NCBI GenBank assembly: GCA_035048495.1
Contig: CM068545.1
Location: 42,154,450 to 42,218,449 of the forward strand
Reading direction: 5' to 3'
Origin: Euptelea pleiosperma
Lineage: Eukaryota; Streptophyta; Magnoliopsida; Ranunculales; Eupteleaceae
DNA: 64,000 nucleotides
Below the pieces are notes generated by a model. It was not told where the DNA came from, ran no database searches, and saw only the letters and a program-made list of their open reading frames with translations. Of this stretch, positions 46,015 through 57,889 are shown one piece after another. The position numbers and the translations under genes are program-made. Numbering within the stretch: the stretch's first letter is position 1; every line of letters begins with the position of its first letter.

Positions 46015-46516
46015 GGTGTTCGGGAGTGCGAAAAAGGACGTAAAGACGGAATTGGAAAGTTGCTGAAGCGAAAAGCTGCTCAATTTGGCCAGCCTGACCT
46101 TTTCGGGAAACTTTCTATTTTTTTTGTTTTTGTTGATTTTTAGCAGTTTTTAAATTACTATTTTTAATGCCTCGGAAGGCCGAGTGCAATTTGTAATAAT
46201 TTAGGAATTTTATTGCTTTCCATATAACTGCTAGATCTTGTTCTAGGGTTTTTTAGAAACCCTAGATTAAGTGGAAATTACCAAAAAAATGAAAAAATCA
46301 AAATTCAAAAAAATTAGGGTTTTATATTCTGCAGATTTTTAGAAATCACCAATCAAGGATTTGCGATTTTTGGAAAGATTCCAAAATCTTGAAACTCTGC
46401 TTAATTAGGGTTTACCCTCTCAGAAGTTTCCTCTTTAGAAGAATTTCTATCTTTAGAAATCTTCCGAATTTGGAAAAGTCTGCAAAAAGGAAACGCCCCA
46501 AATCTAGCAGAATTTC

Positions 46517-46540
46517 AATTTTGGGAAATTTCCCAAAATT
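46517..46540. repeat. 24-bp perfect palindrome in leader
   Basis: Arm AATTTTGGGAAA with no central spacer, about 520 nt after the primer-binding site. Confidence 0.85.
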
Positions 46541-46770
46541 ATAAGGGATCTCGCAATCAAATCTTTCTTGGAAGATCTCCACAGTTCGGGAAACTTTCCA
46601 ATCTAGGTATTTTCCAATCTGGGAATTCCTAAATTTTAACCCATCTCGAACTTGGAAATTAATTCAAAAACTTGCCTAAATCCAGTGCTTGTTCTGTGAA
46701 CCCTAAAAAGGCAAAGATCTTCCAAATAGAATCCCGACTACCTAGACCGTGCGATCTAACTTTTCTGCAG

Positions 46771-46887
46771 GAACACGATCCAGTGTGGGTCGGGAGCAAA
46801 AGCTCAAAGAGGTGGAGTCGGGCCCAAGCCCATTAGGATACCCCTCTCTAACCCACGGAGGCGACCCCGTGGCGTGGCCCACGGGAG
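46771..46887 (+). other. 117-nt exon-like block in leader
   Basis: Same borders and length as 14614-14730 and as 5756-5872 on the minus strand. Confidence 0.4.
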
Positions 46888-47708
46888 GTAAGTCTCTATC
46901 CTCGCCTTGAGTGCGATACAGAGCATATTGGGTGCATCATTGCCGCTTGTCTATTTGTTTTCTAGCAACAACTTATTCGACTTGCGTGGCGTGGCCGTTA
47001 ATCAATCAACTCTAAGAGAGCAGACCCGGCTCCAAATTGAAACTGGTGGGATTTCATCACCCACCTCATCATTCCAACTGATTTGATCCCAAGGCTCCAT
47101 TTAATTAAAAAGAATCAAGAAGTAGAGCCAATTAGCCCGGTGTTCGAGGAAAAATCCACGCAAAGCGAACCCGCTTAACATCCAATCGAAATAAGACCAC
47201 GAGCGCGGGTCCCTGTTGTCTAACACACCCATAAGTCCCTGCTACTCAAGTACACTGAGCTCGACGTGGCATCTTGGACTATTCGGCGGTTAGTTACGTG
47301 TGGACTAGGAACACGCACCAACCCTAGCTTAACCCGAGGGAACACTCTTCTTATACACTTGACCAATCCGGTTAGTCTGGGACGTACTTAAGTCAGCCAT
47401 TGTGCCGCACGTCTGTCTAGGCTTCGGATTGCCTTGTTGTTAACTAGAGCTAGTACTAAAGGATTCGCTCTGAAGAGTGTAGCCTGGTGAGAACCTCTGA
47501 GTGCAAAACAGTTAGTCCGGCGGTTAAAAGATAAACCAGTGGTCCGCCCACGGTCATAATCTACTCTAACCCCAAAACTAACAAAGATAATTCCTAAAAT
47601 ATATCCTGATTGCTTAGAATAGGATTATCTGTGCTTGGTGTGCATCATTTAGGATACTGTTCCTCTCTGGCAACTTTTTGCCAAGTATAGAGCTTGCCTC
47701 ATTCGCGT

Positions 47709-50700
47709 ATGCCCGTTTGGAATCGTCCGAACAAACGCTTGGTTCGATCTGAGAATCACGTCCCTACAGTGGATCCTCCACTGAATTCTTCCCCATCTCT
47801 TTCCCCACCCGCCTCCCCCAGTACTACTACCTTTGTAGTCATGGCAGTCGAACGACCTCTTATCGAGACGTTCGCTCCTATCTCTGCCAATCCGCCCACT
47901 TGCATTGTTCTCCCACCTACTACGGCGGTACAATTTGAGATCAGGCCACAGACGATCCAAATGCTGCCAACCTTTCGTGGTCTCCCAAGAGAAGACCCAT
48001 ATTCCCATATTAGGGAATTCCAACATGTCATCCTACTTTTCAAGAATCAGAACCTTGATGATGACAATGTCCGTCTGCGAGTTTTCCCATTCTCGCTCAA
48101 AGACCGAGCCTCAGATTGGCTCTACTCCTTACCCGCTGATTCAATCAGCAGTTGGAAAGAGTTGGTGGGCAAATTCATGTCTAAATTCTACCCCATGACT
48201 CGGACCAACCAAATGAAGCAACTCATTCAGGACTTTAGACAGAAGTCCGATGAGAAATTTTTTGAAGCATGGGATAGATTCCAAGACTACCTGACTAAGT
48301 GTCCCCACCATAGCATCGACAAGGGCAATCTTGTCCATGTCTTCTACAAGGGACTTACTGATGAGTCCCGGACCATGGTAGAGTCAATGTGCCAAGGAAA
48401 ATTCCTGCACCAAACTCCGACCGATGCATACAAATTCTTGGGAGAGTTAGGAGAAAACTCCCAACATTGGACGACTGACTCAGAGTTTAGTCGAACCACT
48501 TCGGCCCAAAGGACAACCAAGGGACATGATGCTACAGCTGATACTGAGCTTCGATCAGTCATTCAAGAGTTGAGCAAGTCAGTCTCGGCACTGGCTGTGT
48601 CTGTACAAAAGCCTACTCAACAATCTACCCCAGTCATGCATGTGGGACACGAGAGCCCTATGGAATCCTGCACCCTCTGTCTGCAACCCTCCCATACTAC
48701 TGAGCATTGTCCTTTGAATGAAGGATGGTCTAATCCTCTTCAGGAAGAAGTTTGTGCTTTCAGCACATACAAACCACCCACTCAGAACTCGTATAGTCAA
48801 TCTTATCATCCGGACACGAGGAACCACCCTAACTTCTCTTGGAGGCCTCAGTCTACTCAACCACAAGCTCAACCTCCGCGTCAGCCTCAGGGCATGTATC
48901 CTCCTGGGTTCAATCCACCCAATAGGCAATTCAATCAGGGACACTACCAGCAGAGTCAGTACCCATCTACTCAGAACCAACAGTTCCAACAGGGTCAATA
49001 CTCTGGACAATCGAGCACATTTCAGAATCAGCAAAGAGTCCCACAGAACTTTCAGAACCAACCGATTGTCCCAACTAATTCTCCAGCCTATAACTATAAT
49101 GCCCCAATAAGCTCGAGTCGCGAATTGGTGCCTCAGCTCCCTTTAGCTGTTCCCCAACAGTCGGTCCCCAAATCTGGTATAGAGGACCTTCTAGCTCAAC
49201 TCATTACTCAGCAACAACAATCTATGCAACGCCTAGAGCAACAGCAACAGCAATCCATGCTTCGTCTAGAGCAACGTCTAGGTAACTTGGAAGCTGAGAA
49301 AGCTAAGGGGATCTTTCCTAGCCAACCCATTGCAAACCCTAAAGGAAATGCCAAAGGGGCAGTATATGAGATCGGATCCCAATCTCAAAGCCAGAATGAG
49401 AAGTGTCAAGGGGAGGTGCAAGCTGTAACCACCCTACGATCTGGAAAAACTGTGGACATGGGAGTCCAACCACCACCGGTGCCATCTCCAGCACCCATCA
49501 CTCGCACCGTGGAAACTAGTCCAAATCCTACCTCTGCTTCTTCTACCTCTGCACCAACATCAGATATCCCTGTGCAGAAATCTAAGGCTAAAGACAAACC
49601 CATTTGTCGAGTAAAGCCTCCCTTCCCGGACAGACTTGTCCAAGATAAGCGGGATCAGCAATTCTCTGAGATCTTAGATGTCTTTAAAGACGTCCAGATC
49701 AATATCCCATTCCTTTCTGCTATCAAGCAAATCCCTTCTTATGCCAAATTCCTCAAGGACTTGTGCACAGTTAAGCGGCGTACGCATGTACCCAAAGCTG
49801 CCTTCTTGGCCGAAAAAGCTACCGCGTTCATTCAACGCAATAGTGTGATCAAACACAAGGATCCAGGTAGCCCAACTGTCCAATGTGAAATTGGTGACAA
49901 CTTTAGCTGCACTGCCTTGCTAGATTTAGGGGCTAGCGTTAACCTCATCCCGTTCTCGGTATATCAGCAGTTAGGACTGAAAGATATGAAACATACCAAT
50001 GTCACCCTGAAATTGGCTGATCAGTCCATCAAGATTCCAAGAGGAATCATTGAAGATGTACTAGTAAAAGTCGCTGACTTTTATTATCCTGTGGACTTTA
50101 TCATTCTAGACACCGAGCCGTGTCATGATAACCGCATTCCGGTCATCTTAGGCCGTCCATTCCTTGCCACCGCGAATGCACACATCGGGTGCCGGGACGG
50201 AAACATGTCCATTGCTTTCGGTAACCTCAAAGCTGAGGTCAATATCTTTCGTTTAATGCAACAAGATGCCGATCGCGAAGTGACCGATGAAATGTGTGCC
50301 GTTGAGAGTCTAATCCCGGACTCCACCGAAGATATTCTTAAACAGTGTCTAGCACACTTTGGGGCTGACTTTGCAACAGAGTCAGCTATTTCTGATCTCA
50401 ATGATCTTTTGGAGACTGCTCCACTGATAGAGATCCCCGCTCCTCTCATCGAGTTCGAGCCTCTGATAACCATGGCCAGAGAACCCATCCTTCCTTTACC
50501 TACTGAAGTCAAACCTCTTCAATCCGTGTCTTCTGTGACACCTATTTCTACTCCATCTGCTCCAATATTGGAGCTTAAGCCTCTTCCCACAGATCTTTCC
50601 TATGCCTATCTTGGTCCTAAGGAAACCTACCCTGTCATTCTTGCTTCCGCTTTGTCTGCAAGTGAACGTAAGAAACTTCTTGAGCTACTCAACGAGCACA

Positions 50701-53474
50701 AATCTGCGATAGGTTGGACTATAGATGATATTCGTGGCATAGACCCCTCGGTGTGCCAACATCACATCTATCTCGAGGATGAATCCAAAACCTCTCGAGA
50801 ACACCAGAGGAGGTTGAACCCCGTCTTGAAGGATGTAGTCCGGGATGAGGTCCTTAAACTGTTAGATGCGGGTATCATTTATCCCATCTCCGATAGCAAA
50901 TGGGTGAGTCCTATTCATGTCGTCCCTAAAAAGGCAGGATTCACAGTTGTGGAAAATGAGAACAAGGAAATGGTAACCCAGCGCCTGAAGAAAGGGTGGA
51001 GAGTCTGCATCGATTACCGACGACTCAACACCAACACTAGGAAGGACCATTTTCCTTTACCCTTCATAGACCAGATGTTGGAGAGATTAGCAGGTCATTC
51101 CTATTACTGCTTCCTTGATGGTTACTCAGGGTATAATCAAATACCCATCGCCCCTGAGGATCACGAGAAGACAACTTTCACCTGTCCCTTTGGCACTTTT
51201 GCCTACAAGCGCATGCCCTTTGGCCTCTGCAATGCACCTGCGACCTTTCAAAGGTGTATGATGAGCATATTCTCTGACATGGTGGAAAAATTCCTCGAAG
51301 TCTTTATGGACGACTTCTCAGTCTTTGGGTCATCCTTTGATGACTGTCTGAACCATCTAGGGCTGGTACTTCAACGCTGTCAGGACAAGCGACTTGTCCT
51401 CAATTGGGAGAAATGCCACTTCATGGTGAAGAAGGGCATTGTTCTGGGACATGTCATTTCCCATCAGGGCATTGAGGTCGACAAAGCTAAAATCGATATC
51501 ATCTCGACCTTGCCCATTCCTAAGTCCGTACGTGACATCCGATCCTTTTTGGGACACGGAGGATTCTATAGGCGATTCATCAAGGACTTCTCTCAAATCG
51601 CTCGACCTCTGTCCCATCTTCTAGCTAAAGATAGTCCTTTCGACTTTAATGCTGACTGTGTCAAGGCATTTGAGCGTCTCAAATCTGAGCTCACTACTGC
51701 ACCCATTATCCGTCCCCCAGATTGGACTCTACCTTTTGAGGTAATGTGCGATGCTTCTGACTACGCGTTAGGCGCTGTTCTAGGGCAGAGAGTTGACAAA
51801 AGGTCACACGTGATCTACTACGCGAGCAAAACTCTTAACTCTGCCCAAATGAATTACTCTACCACTGAGAAAGAACTCCTGGCGGTAGTCTTCGCCCTTG
51901 ATAAATTCCGTCAGTACCTCTTAGCCACTAAGGTGGTTGTGTACACTGATCATGCAGCCCTTCGTTATCTCATGTCGAAAAAGGAAACCAAACCTCGATT
52001 AATTCGATGGATTCTCTTACTGCAGGAATTCGACCTCGAGATTAAGGATAAGAAAGGAACTGAGAATGTAGTGGCTGATCACTTGTCTAGACTGACTTTA
52101 GAGTCATCCTTCGACACCCAGCCCATCCCTGAAACCTTTCCAGACGAACAACTGTTCGCCATCTCTGTTAATCCTTGGTATGCTGACATTGTCAACTACC
52201 TTGTCACCGAAGAAATGCCTTCACACAAGTCAAAACAGGACAAAAGCCAATTCCTAGCAAGAGTTAAGTACTACTCTTGGGATGACCCTTATTTGTATAA
52301 ATACTGTCCTGACCAGATCATTCGTCTCTGTGTCCCTGAGTCGGACCAACTCAATATCTTGTCCTCGTGTCATGACCAACCTTGTGGTGGTCATTTCAGT
52401 ACTAAGAAAACTGCAGAAAAAGTTCTGCAATGCGGATTCTACTGGCCCACATTATTTAAAGATGCCCATATCTACAGCAAAACTTGTCCTAATTGCCAGC
52501 ATCTAGGCCGCATCTCCCAGAGGAACATGATGCCCCTAACTCCCATCCAGGTCGATGAAATATTTGACATTTGGGGCATCGACTTCATGGGCCCCTTTCC
52601 CATTTCCTATGGTTTTGAGTACATTCTCCTTGCGGTAGACTATGTATCCAAATGGATAGAAGCCATTCCCACCAAGACCAATGACCACAAAGTGGTCGTC
52701 AAATTCCTAAAAGAGTTCATCTTCGCCCGATTCGGTGCCCCTAAGGCCATCATTAGTGATGGGGGCACCCATTTCTGCAACAGGATATTCGAGCAATTAA
52801 TGAAAAAGTATGGGGTAACCCACAAGGTTGCCCTAGCTTATCATCCGCAGACTAGTGGTCAAGTAGAGGTCTCTAATCGTCAGATCAAGCAGATCTTGGA
52901 GAAGACAGTCAATACCACACGTAAAGACTGGTCTACTCGTCTCACTGATGCTTTATGGGCATACAGAACCACCTACAAGACCCCACTCAATATGTCTCCT
53001 TATCGTCTCGTCTTTGGGAAACCCTGTCATCTTCCGGTAGAGATTGAACATCGTGCCCTGTGGGCCATTAAGAAGCTCAACTTCGACCTAGACTCTGCAG
53101 GGGAGGAGAGAAAACTTCAAATGAATGAGTTAGAAGAACTCAGAAATGATGCCTACAACTTGTCCAAGAATTACAAAGCCAAAATGAAGTGGATACATGA
53201 CAAGAGCATCCTCAGGAAAGAGTTCCAGCCAGGACAGAAGGTCCTTCTTTATAATTCTCGTCTCCATCTCTTCCCTGGGAAACTGAAATCTAGGTGGACC
53301 GGTCCTTATACGGTCACCGCAGTCACACCCTTTGGGGCAATCACTATTGAGGATCCCAAGGATCACTCCTCTTTTCAGGTCAATGGGCAGCGTCTAAAAC
53401 AGTTCCATGAACTTGACGTATTGTTCATTCAGACTTTTGAGATCGATCTCATCGATCCTACCTATGTCGACTGA
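47709..53474 (+). CDS. gag-pol: Ath-4 Gag-Pol polyprotein, uninterrupted
   Basis: 1,921 codons from ATG 47709; a second in-frame ATG at 47841 ([11 protein letters not shown]) is the one conserved in Ath-1 and Ath-3 and may be the real start. Domains by residue from 47709: Gag core about 87-232; CCHC zinc knuckle C321, C324, H329, C334; Gln-rich coiled segment; aspartic protease DLGAS 739-743 (DLGA in place of the more usual DTGA/DSGA); RT with [11 protein letters not shown] from 1097 and FMDD 1199-1202; RNase H from about 1345 (CDAS, D1348); integrase HHCC H1555, H1562, C1593, C1596; catalytic D1625, D1684, E1720 (DD35E); GPY 1865-1867. No chromodomain and no frame break between gag and pol, typical of Athila. 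All catalytic residues I looked for are present. It would make the particle, mature it, copy the RNA and integrate the cDNA. Confidence 0.96.
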   Translation: MPVWNRPNKRLVRSENHVPTVDPPLNSSPSLSPPASPSTTTFVVMAVERPLIETFAPISANPPTCIVLPPTTAVQFEIRPQTIQMLPTFRGLPREDPYSHIREFQHVILLFKNQNLDDDNVRLRVFPFSLKDRASDWLYSLPADSISSWKELVGKFMSKFYPMTRTNQMKQLIQDFRQKSDEKFFEAWDRFQDYLTKCPHHSIDKGNLVHVFYKGLTDESRTMVESMCQGKFLHQTPTDAYKFLGELGENSQHWTTDSEFSRTTSAQRTTKGHDATADTELRSVIQELSKSVSALAVSVQKPTQQSTPVMHVGHESPMESCTLCLQPSHTTEHCPLNEGWSNPLQEEVCAFSTYKPPTQNSYSQSYHPDTRNHPNFSWRPQSTQPQAQPPRQPQGMYPPGFNPPNRQFNQGHYQQSQYPSTQNQQFQQGQYSGQSSTFQNQQRVPQNFQNQPIVPTNSPAYNYNAPISSSRELVPQLPLAVPQQSVPKSGIEDLLAQLITQQQQSMQRLEQQQQQSMLRLEQRLGNLEAEKAKGIFPSQPIANPKGNAKGAVYEIGSQSQSQNEKCQGEVQAVTTLRSGKTVDMGVQPPPVPSPAPITRTVETSPNPTSASSTSAPTSDIPVQKSKAKDKPICRVKPPFPDRLVQDKRDQQFSEILDVFKDVQINIPFLSAIKQIPSYAKFLKDLCTVKRRTHVPKAAFLAEKATAFIQRNSVIKHKDPGSPTVQCEIGDNFSCTALLDLGASVNLIPFSVYQQLGLKDMKHTNVTLKLADQSIKIPRGIIEDVLVKVADFYYPVDFIILDTEPCHDNRIPVILGRPFLATANAHIGCRDGNMSIAFGNLKAEVNIFRLMQQDADREVTDEMCAVESLIPDSTEDILKQCLAHFGADFATESAISDLNDLLETAPLIEIPAPLIEFEPLITMAREPILPLPTEVKPLQSVSSVTPISTPSAPILELKPLPTDLSYAYLGPKETYPVILASALSASERKKLLELLNEHKSAIGWTIDDIRGIDPSVCQHHIYLEDESKTSREHQRRLNPVLKDVVRDEVLKLLDAGIIYPISDSKWVSPIHVVPKKAGFTVVENENKEMVTQRLKKGWRVCIDYRRLNTNTRKDHFPLPFIDQMLERLAGHSYYCFLDGYSGYNQIPIAPEDHEKTTFTCPFGTFAYKRMPFGLCNAPATFQRCMMSIFSDMVEKFLEVFMDDFSVFGSSFDDCLNHLGLVLQRCQDKRLVLNWEKCHFMVKKGIVLGHVISHQGIEVDKAKIDIISTLPIPKSVRDIRSFLGHGGFYRRFIKDFSQIARPLSHLLAKDSPFDFNADCVKAFERLKSELTTAPIIRPPDWTLPFEVMCDASDYALGAVLGQRVDKRSHVIYYASKTLNSAQMNYSTTEKELLAVVFALDKFRQYLLATKVVVYTDHAALRYLMSKKETKPRLIRWILLLQEFDLEIKDKKGTENVVADHLSRLTLESSFDTQPIPETFPDEQLFAISVNPWYADIVNYLVTEEMPSHKSKQDKSQFLARVKYYSWDDPYLYKYCPDQIIRLCVPESDQLNILSSCHDQPCGGHFSTKKTAEKVLQCGFYWPTLFKDAHIYSKTCPNCQHLGRISQRNMMPLTPIQVDEIFDIWGIDFMGPFPISYGFEYILLAVDYVSKWIEAIPTKTNDHKVVVKFLKEFIFARFGAPKAIISDGGTHFCNRIFEQLMKKYGVTHKVALAYHPQTSGQVEVSNRQIKQILEKTVNTTRKDWSTRLTDALWAYRTTYKTPLNMSPYRLVFGKPCHLPVEIEHRALWAIKKLNFDLDSAGEERKLQMNELEELRNDAYNLSKNYKAKMKWIHDKSILRKEFQPGQKVLLYNSRLHLFPGKLKSRWTGPYTVTAVTPFGAITIEDPKDHSSFQVNGQRLKQFHELDVLFIQTFEIDLIDPTYVD

Positions 53475-53822
53475 TGATCTACTCAGTCTCCTGTGCTCCA
53501 ACTTGGTTGGGGGTGCCTGTCACCCCCGTCATGTCTGGCTGAAGACGTAAAACTTAGCGCTTTCGGAAAGGCAATTCCGGTATTCCTAGAGTACATGAGT
53601 CTCATGCATTTGTTATTACTGTTATATCTCTGGAAATGCAGGTACAGTCATTCTTCCGATCATCAGGTACCACACACTGTCGAGTTTCTGCCGACTTGGT
53701 AACATCCTTCCTGAATCTTTGCATCATCATCATTGATTTGTTATCATTTTATGTCCCGGTCATGAGCACCGAGGACGGTGCTGTATTTTGGTTGGGGGTG
53801 GGTATTTACAAAAACTCATGTC

Positions 53823-53872
<50 letters not shown>

Positions 53873-54709
53873 TTTTGTTTTTGGGGTGATTTCCGATGTT
53901 CTCCAAAAGTTTTCTAGAATTTCAAAAATGTGTCAAATACCCTGACTTTGATTAGCTGAAAACCTCCGTTAAGTCAGTATTGAGGATGTCAATTTTTGTT
54001 TAAAGTTAGCGTTGAGTCAATTCAAGCGTGACTACAGCAGGTTTGAAAACTCAGAAAAAATCAGATTCGGCACAATTGTACACTATCAACATCAGAGTCA
54101 TCCTAAGTTTGGAAATTCTAGAGATCCTGTGAGAAGAATTGTGGAGACCTAACCCAGTAAGCTTTCGAGCCTTTAATCATTTCAGAGAGTATACATTAAT
54201 CCTGAGTCACAAGATGACTCACTATTCTTCATGCCCGCAATAATTCGTTGAGAGATCTCATTATCTTTTGCTTCGATCATAAAACTCGGAACGACATCAA
54301 CATTGGATTACTACGACAGAACCTTCTCTGTATCCAGTCAAGACAGTATACATGATAGTGCAAACCCTAGAAAATGATTTAGGCCATTTTTCTGAACCAT
54401 TCAGCCTTTTTACTCACCTGAATTATACTTCACTAGAAACCCCTTGAGCCGTTCTTTAAAAGCCTTTTATTTGCAAACCCATCAACCTAAAATCCAGTCC
54501 AGCTACGAAACATGACTGGCTACCCTTATTTTGAGATGGACAAAAGAATAACTGATGTGGGTGTACCGTGAAAAAGAAAAGTAAAGAAGAAGAATCAAAA
54601 GGAAAAGAAAGTGGTTCAAGCCAAAAACAAAATATAGAAAGAAAGTATGAAGAAGAGCTGAAAAGAAATTGAGCAGTCTCAGAAATATCAAGAAAAAGAG
54701 AAAAATACG

Positions 54710-54748
<39 letters not shown>

Positions 54749-55430
54749 AAAAAGAACCAGATAATGGTGTTACGTCGCAGGAAAAATTCAAGAAAATGGC
54801 AATATCCTCTCAAGATCTTTGAAATCCTGTATCCCTTTATCTCTCTACACCTGACCTAAGCCTCATTACAACCCAGGAAAGTCCTACTTGATTCTAGGAT
54901 AGTACGATCATAAAATGTGGAGATTGGAGAAAGAGAAGCTATAGAGTTTGATCTGACGTTCCCGAGTGAAGTGGTATTCCAATCATGAGATCTTCTTCTG
55001 TTAAAGATGTCCTTCCTTCAAATAAAACATATGTGAGATCTTTTGCCTCTTTATATTAAATACATCTCCTCACATATAAATTGAGAGAAAAGAAGAAAAC
55101 CATTCTTGTGTGATTCTATTCTGAGTGCTAAACATGTGAGATTTGAGGTCGAGGCAGAAAAACTTAGAGGTGATCTGGAAATCTTTACTGTCGGATGATG
55201 AGAATGTTGAGCACACACACACGCAGAGTCTGACTATTCTGAGTCACGATTATCAGTCTGTAGTCTTGCCAAAACTTTCAAACTCTTCGCTAGCATGTAA
55301 CTATTTTTGCATCCATTCAATGATTTGACGAACGGTGTTTTCCCTGAGCTAATTTGAGAAAGTGTGCAGCATGTGCAGAGCCCTTTTAAGCTCACTTATT
55401 TCGCACTAATTGCCAAGGATTGGCAATATG
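53475..55430 (+). other. Ath-4 3' noncoding region
   Basis: Nearly 2 kb without an env-like gene. Contains TTGGTTGGGGGTG at about 53503 and 53790, an A-run of about 45 at 53826-53870, and a second A-run at about 54711-54746. The sequence is collinear with the 3' regions of Ath-2 and Ath-3. Confidence 0.8.
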
Positions 55431-55444
55431 CTGGTTGGGGGTTG
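55431..55444 (+). other. Polypurine tract of Ath-4
   Basis: GCTGGTTGGGGGTTG directly abuts the LTR TGATATTC. The same sequence precedes the 3' LTRs of Ath-2 and Ath-3. It would prime plus-strand synthesis. Confidence 0.8.
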
Positions 55445-56393
55445 TGATATTCGCTCAAAAGTGCTTATTTTAAGCACTTATCCTGTTAGCATTATCGCAC
55501 TCTCCTACGTAAAACTGCTCTAATTATCCACTTTTCTACGTAAGAGTCTATCTCATTGCGTAAAACACACTTTTCTGGACGAAATGGTATATTTGCATGC
55601 ATTAAACACATTTTTGGGAGTCTAGATATTAAGCCGTTCTGATAAAGTCTCATTACGCGCTTCTTCTGTCGCAGGAAACCCCGATGGGACGATTCTCAAG
55701 ACTTGTGGGCCCAAATCGATCATGAAAGCCCATTATCAAAGCTTAAAAAGCCCACATGCTATGACTAGAAGATATGGGCCAAATATGGGCTGAATAAGAG
55801 GACCAAAAAGCCGAAGAGAGTAGGAGAGCCAATGACCAAGAGACGGACCAAAGCGTTTAAAGCCACATGAGTCAGCAAAGAATGATGATCGACTCTACTG
55901 GAGAAGCGTGAGGATGTCACAGTGAAGACCAGGGTTCCAGACCCTCCGCCAGTGCTTTTTTCCATTTTTTTTGATACTTTTTCTCTCATTTCTTCTTATT
56001 CTCTCTCTCTCTTCATCTCTCGATCCTCGAATCTACTGACTTAACCCCAGAACTCCTACCCTTCGGCTCTATCTTATCTCCCTTAGCTTTCTGACCGTTG
56101 GATCTTCCATCGGACCGTTGGATCTTCAATCGGACCGTTGGATCTCTCTAGATCCGTCGATCTACCAATCTGGGTCCCAATCAAGTCACCATCCATCCGA
56201 TCGCCTTCAGAATGCCTGTCACATCAACTTGTGAGACGATGGACATCATCAGTCCATGTGGGCCAGTAGCCGGGCCCATCAGCATCGACCCGCTGTCCGA
56301 CCAGTTAGTGGACCCCGCGAATTTCAAAAATAATTTTAATTAAATGGGGGGTCCACTAATTGGGGAGATTCCCCATAGAAAAGTAGCATTTTA

Positions 56394-56433
<40 letters not shown>

Positions 56434-57889
56434 AAAAATATTTTTTTTATTTAAAAAATACCCTATTTCCATTAATGGAAATAGGGAGCTTTATAAGAGG
56501 AGGGAGAAGGGTTCGTTCGAACCCTAATCCCCCTCTAATCCCCTCCTTTCTCTCCCCAAGAATCTCCTGCCCCTTTTTCCCTTTCTCTTGGCCGTTCTCC
56601 TCCCGCTTCGCCATCTCCTTCTTCATCTTCTCTTCATCTCTATCACCGGAGTTGCAGCCTGCAACTCCGGCCACCACCTGCAACTCCGGCCAGCAAAGAC
56701 CTTGAATCACCTGCATGTGCACGCTCTAATGCACCGCTTCTCTCTTGCCACCTGCTGCTGCAACCTACGCTGCTGCCCTCCTAAAAAACTCAAAGCCGTT
56801 AACACGGCCAGCAACCACCCTTCTTCTACCGTCGGGTTGCACCTCCAACTCCGGCTACGACCTCCATTGCATTAGCTCGCCTATCCTCTCCTCTCTCTAC
56901 TCTCTCACGTTCTTCCCTCTCCTCCAAGTTTCCAACCGTCCTCTCCAAAGAAAAGAAAAGGAAAGGGAAGAAGAAGGAGAGGAAGCCACCGGCTTCTCTC
57001 TTGGGCTCTCTTCAACCCCACGATCTTCATTGAGTCTACGGCCAGACCTCACCATGTCTTCAGATCTCTCCAGTCCTTGCACCACCGAGTCCGGCACATC
57101 CCCTTGCTGCAACTGCACGCAGCACACACCTACAACTCCTCCGGTCCTTCTCCTTGCACTTCCCACCACCGTGTAGCTTATCTTTAAAGAAAGGAGCTGC
57201 AAACTGCAACCAGCAACCTCTTCTCCACCGTTGGCAACCATCATTCATTTGGCAAAAATTTGCTTCCCCAACATTCCTACATGCAGCAACTACACCATGG
57301 CATGCATGTCAGCTTGCTGCCCATCCATGGTCTAACCTCCTTGACCATGCGATCCACTTCCTCGAATGGTAAGTCGAAGGAAGTTTTCTCTCTTACCTTT
57401 TTCTCTCCCCTTCTCTCTAGATCTCTCTTAGTTTCTCTAGCTATTTTTCTTTTAACTCACTTTCTCTCTCTACTCTCTTTTATCTCTCTCTCTCTAGTTT
57501 TTTTTTTTTTTTTTTATGATTCCTCGTTAGATATTTTTTTCTTGTTAATGTTTGTTAGCACGTTTGATCAATGCATAGATTTATTTTGAATATTAAGTTC
57601 TAGTGTTTTCTCTTTCTTGTCAATGCATTTTAGTCTATAACGATCAATATCAAAAGTATATTTTAAATCCCTATTCCTCACCACTCTCACCTCTTCATAA
57701 TTCTGAGAAAATTCTGTCATTTCATGTTCTTATGTGCACTAATCCGACTAATCCCGAGTGCGGATCGACATCCGACACGAATCCCTATACAGATCTAAAA
57801 TTTTACAGGATTTAAGAATCGGATCAATTTACAAATATTATTGAGATTAGGGTTTCCGTAACCAACGACGCGGAAAAATCCGACTTTCA
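55445..57889 (+). mobile_element. Ath-4 second LTR, shared between tandem units
   Basis: Same as 43550-45994 at offset 11,895, including the A35 run. It serves as 3' LTR of the first unit and 5' LTR of the second. MSA repeats at 56092-56145, palindrome 56461-56486, TATA 56490-56497, hairpin 56646-56670, putative intron 57370-57808. Confidence 0.95.

Larger units (their letters stand above)
45995..47708 (+). other. Ath-4 untranslated leader
   Basis: 1.7 kb. It contains a perfect 24-bp palindrome (46517-46540, arm AATTTTGGGAAA), the 117-nt exon-like block (46771-46887, TTTTCTGCAG before and GTAAGT after), a possible following acceptor TTTTCTAG near 46966, and a short stem GGTGGG/CCCACC near 47046. 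Many short upstream frames precede gag. The last in-frame stop before gag is TAG at 47688-47690. Confidence 0.75.
43550..57889 (+). mobile_element. Ath-4: intact Athila-type element, first unit of a tandem
   Basis: LTR 43550-45994, internal region 45995-55444, LTR 55445-57889. The left flank is CATAC (43545-43549); the right LTR is followed not by a target duplication but by a second primer-binding site and internal region, so the element is LTR-int-LTR-int with a period of 11,895 bp. I found no difference between 43550-52105 and 55445-64000, including a run of 35 A in both LTRs. The single long gag-pol frame makes it the best candidate for a competent copy in the window. Confidence 0.95.
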
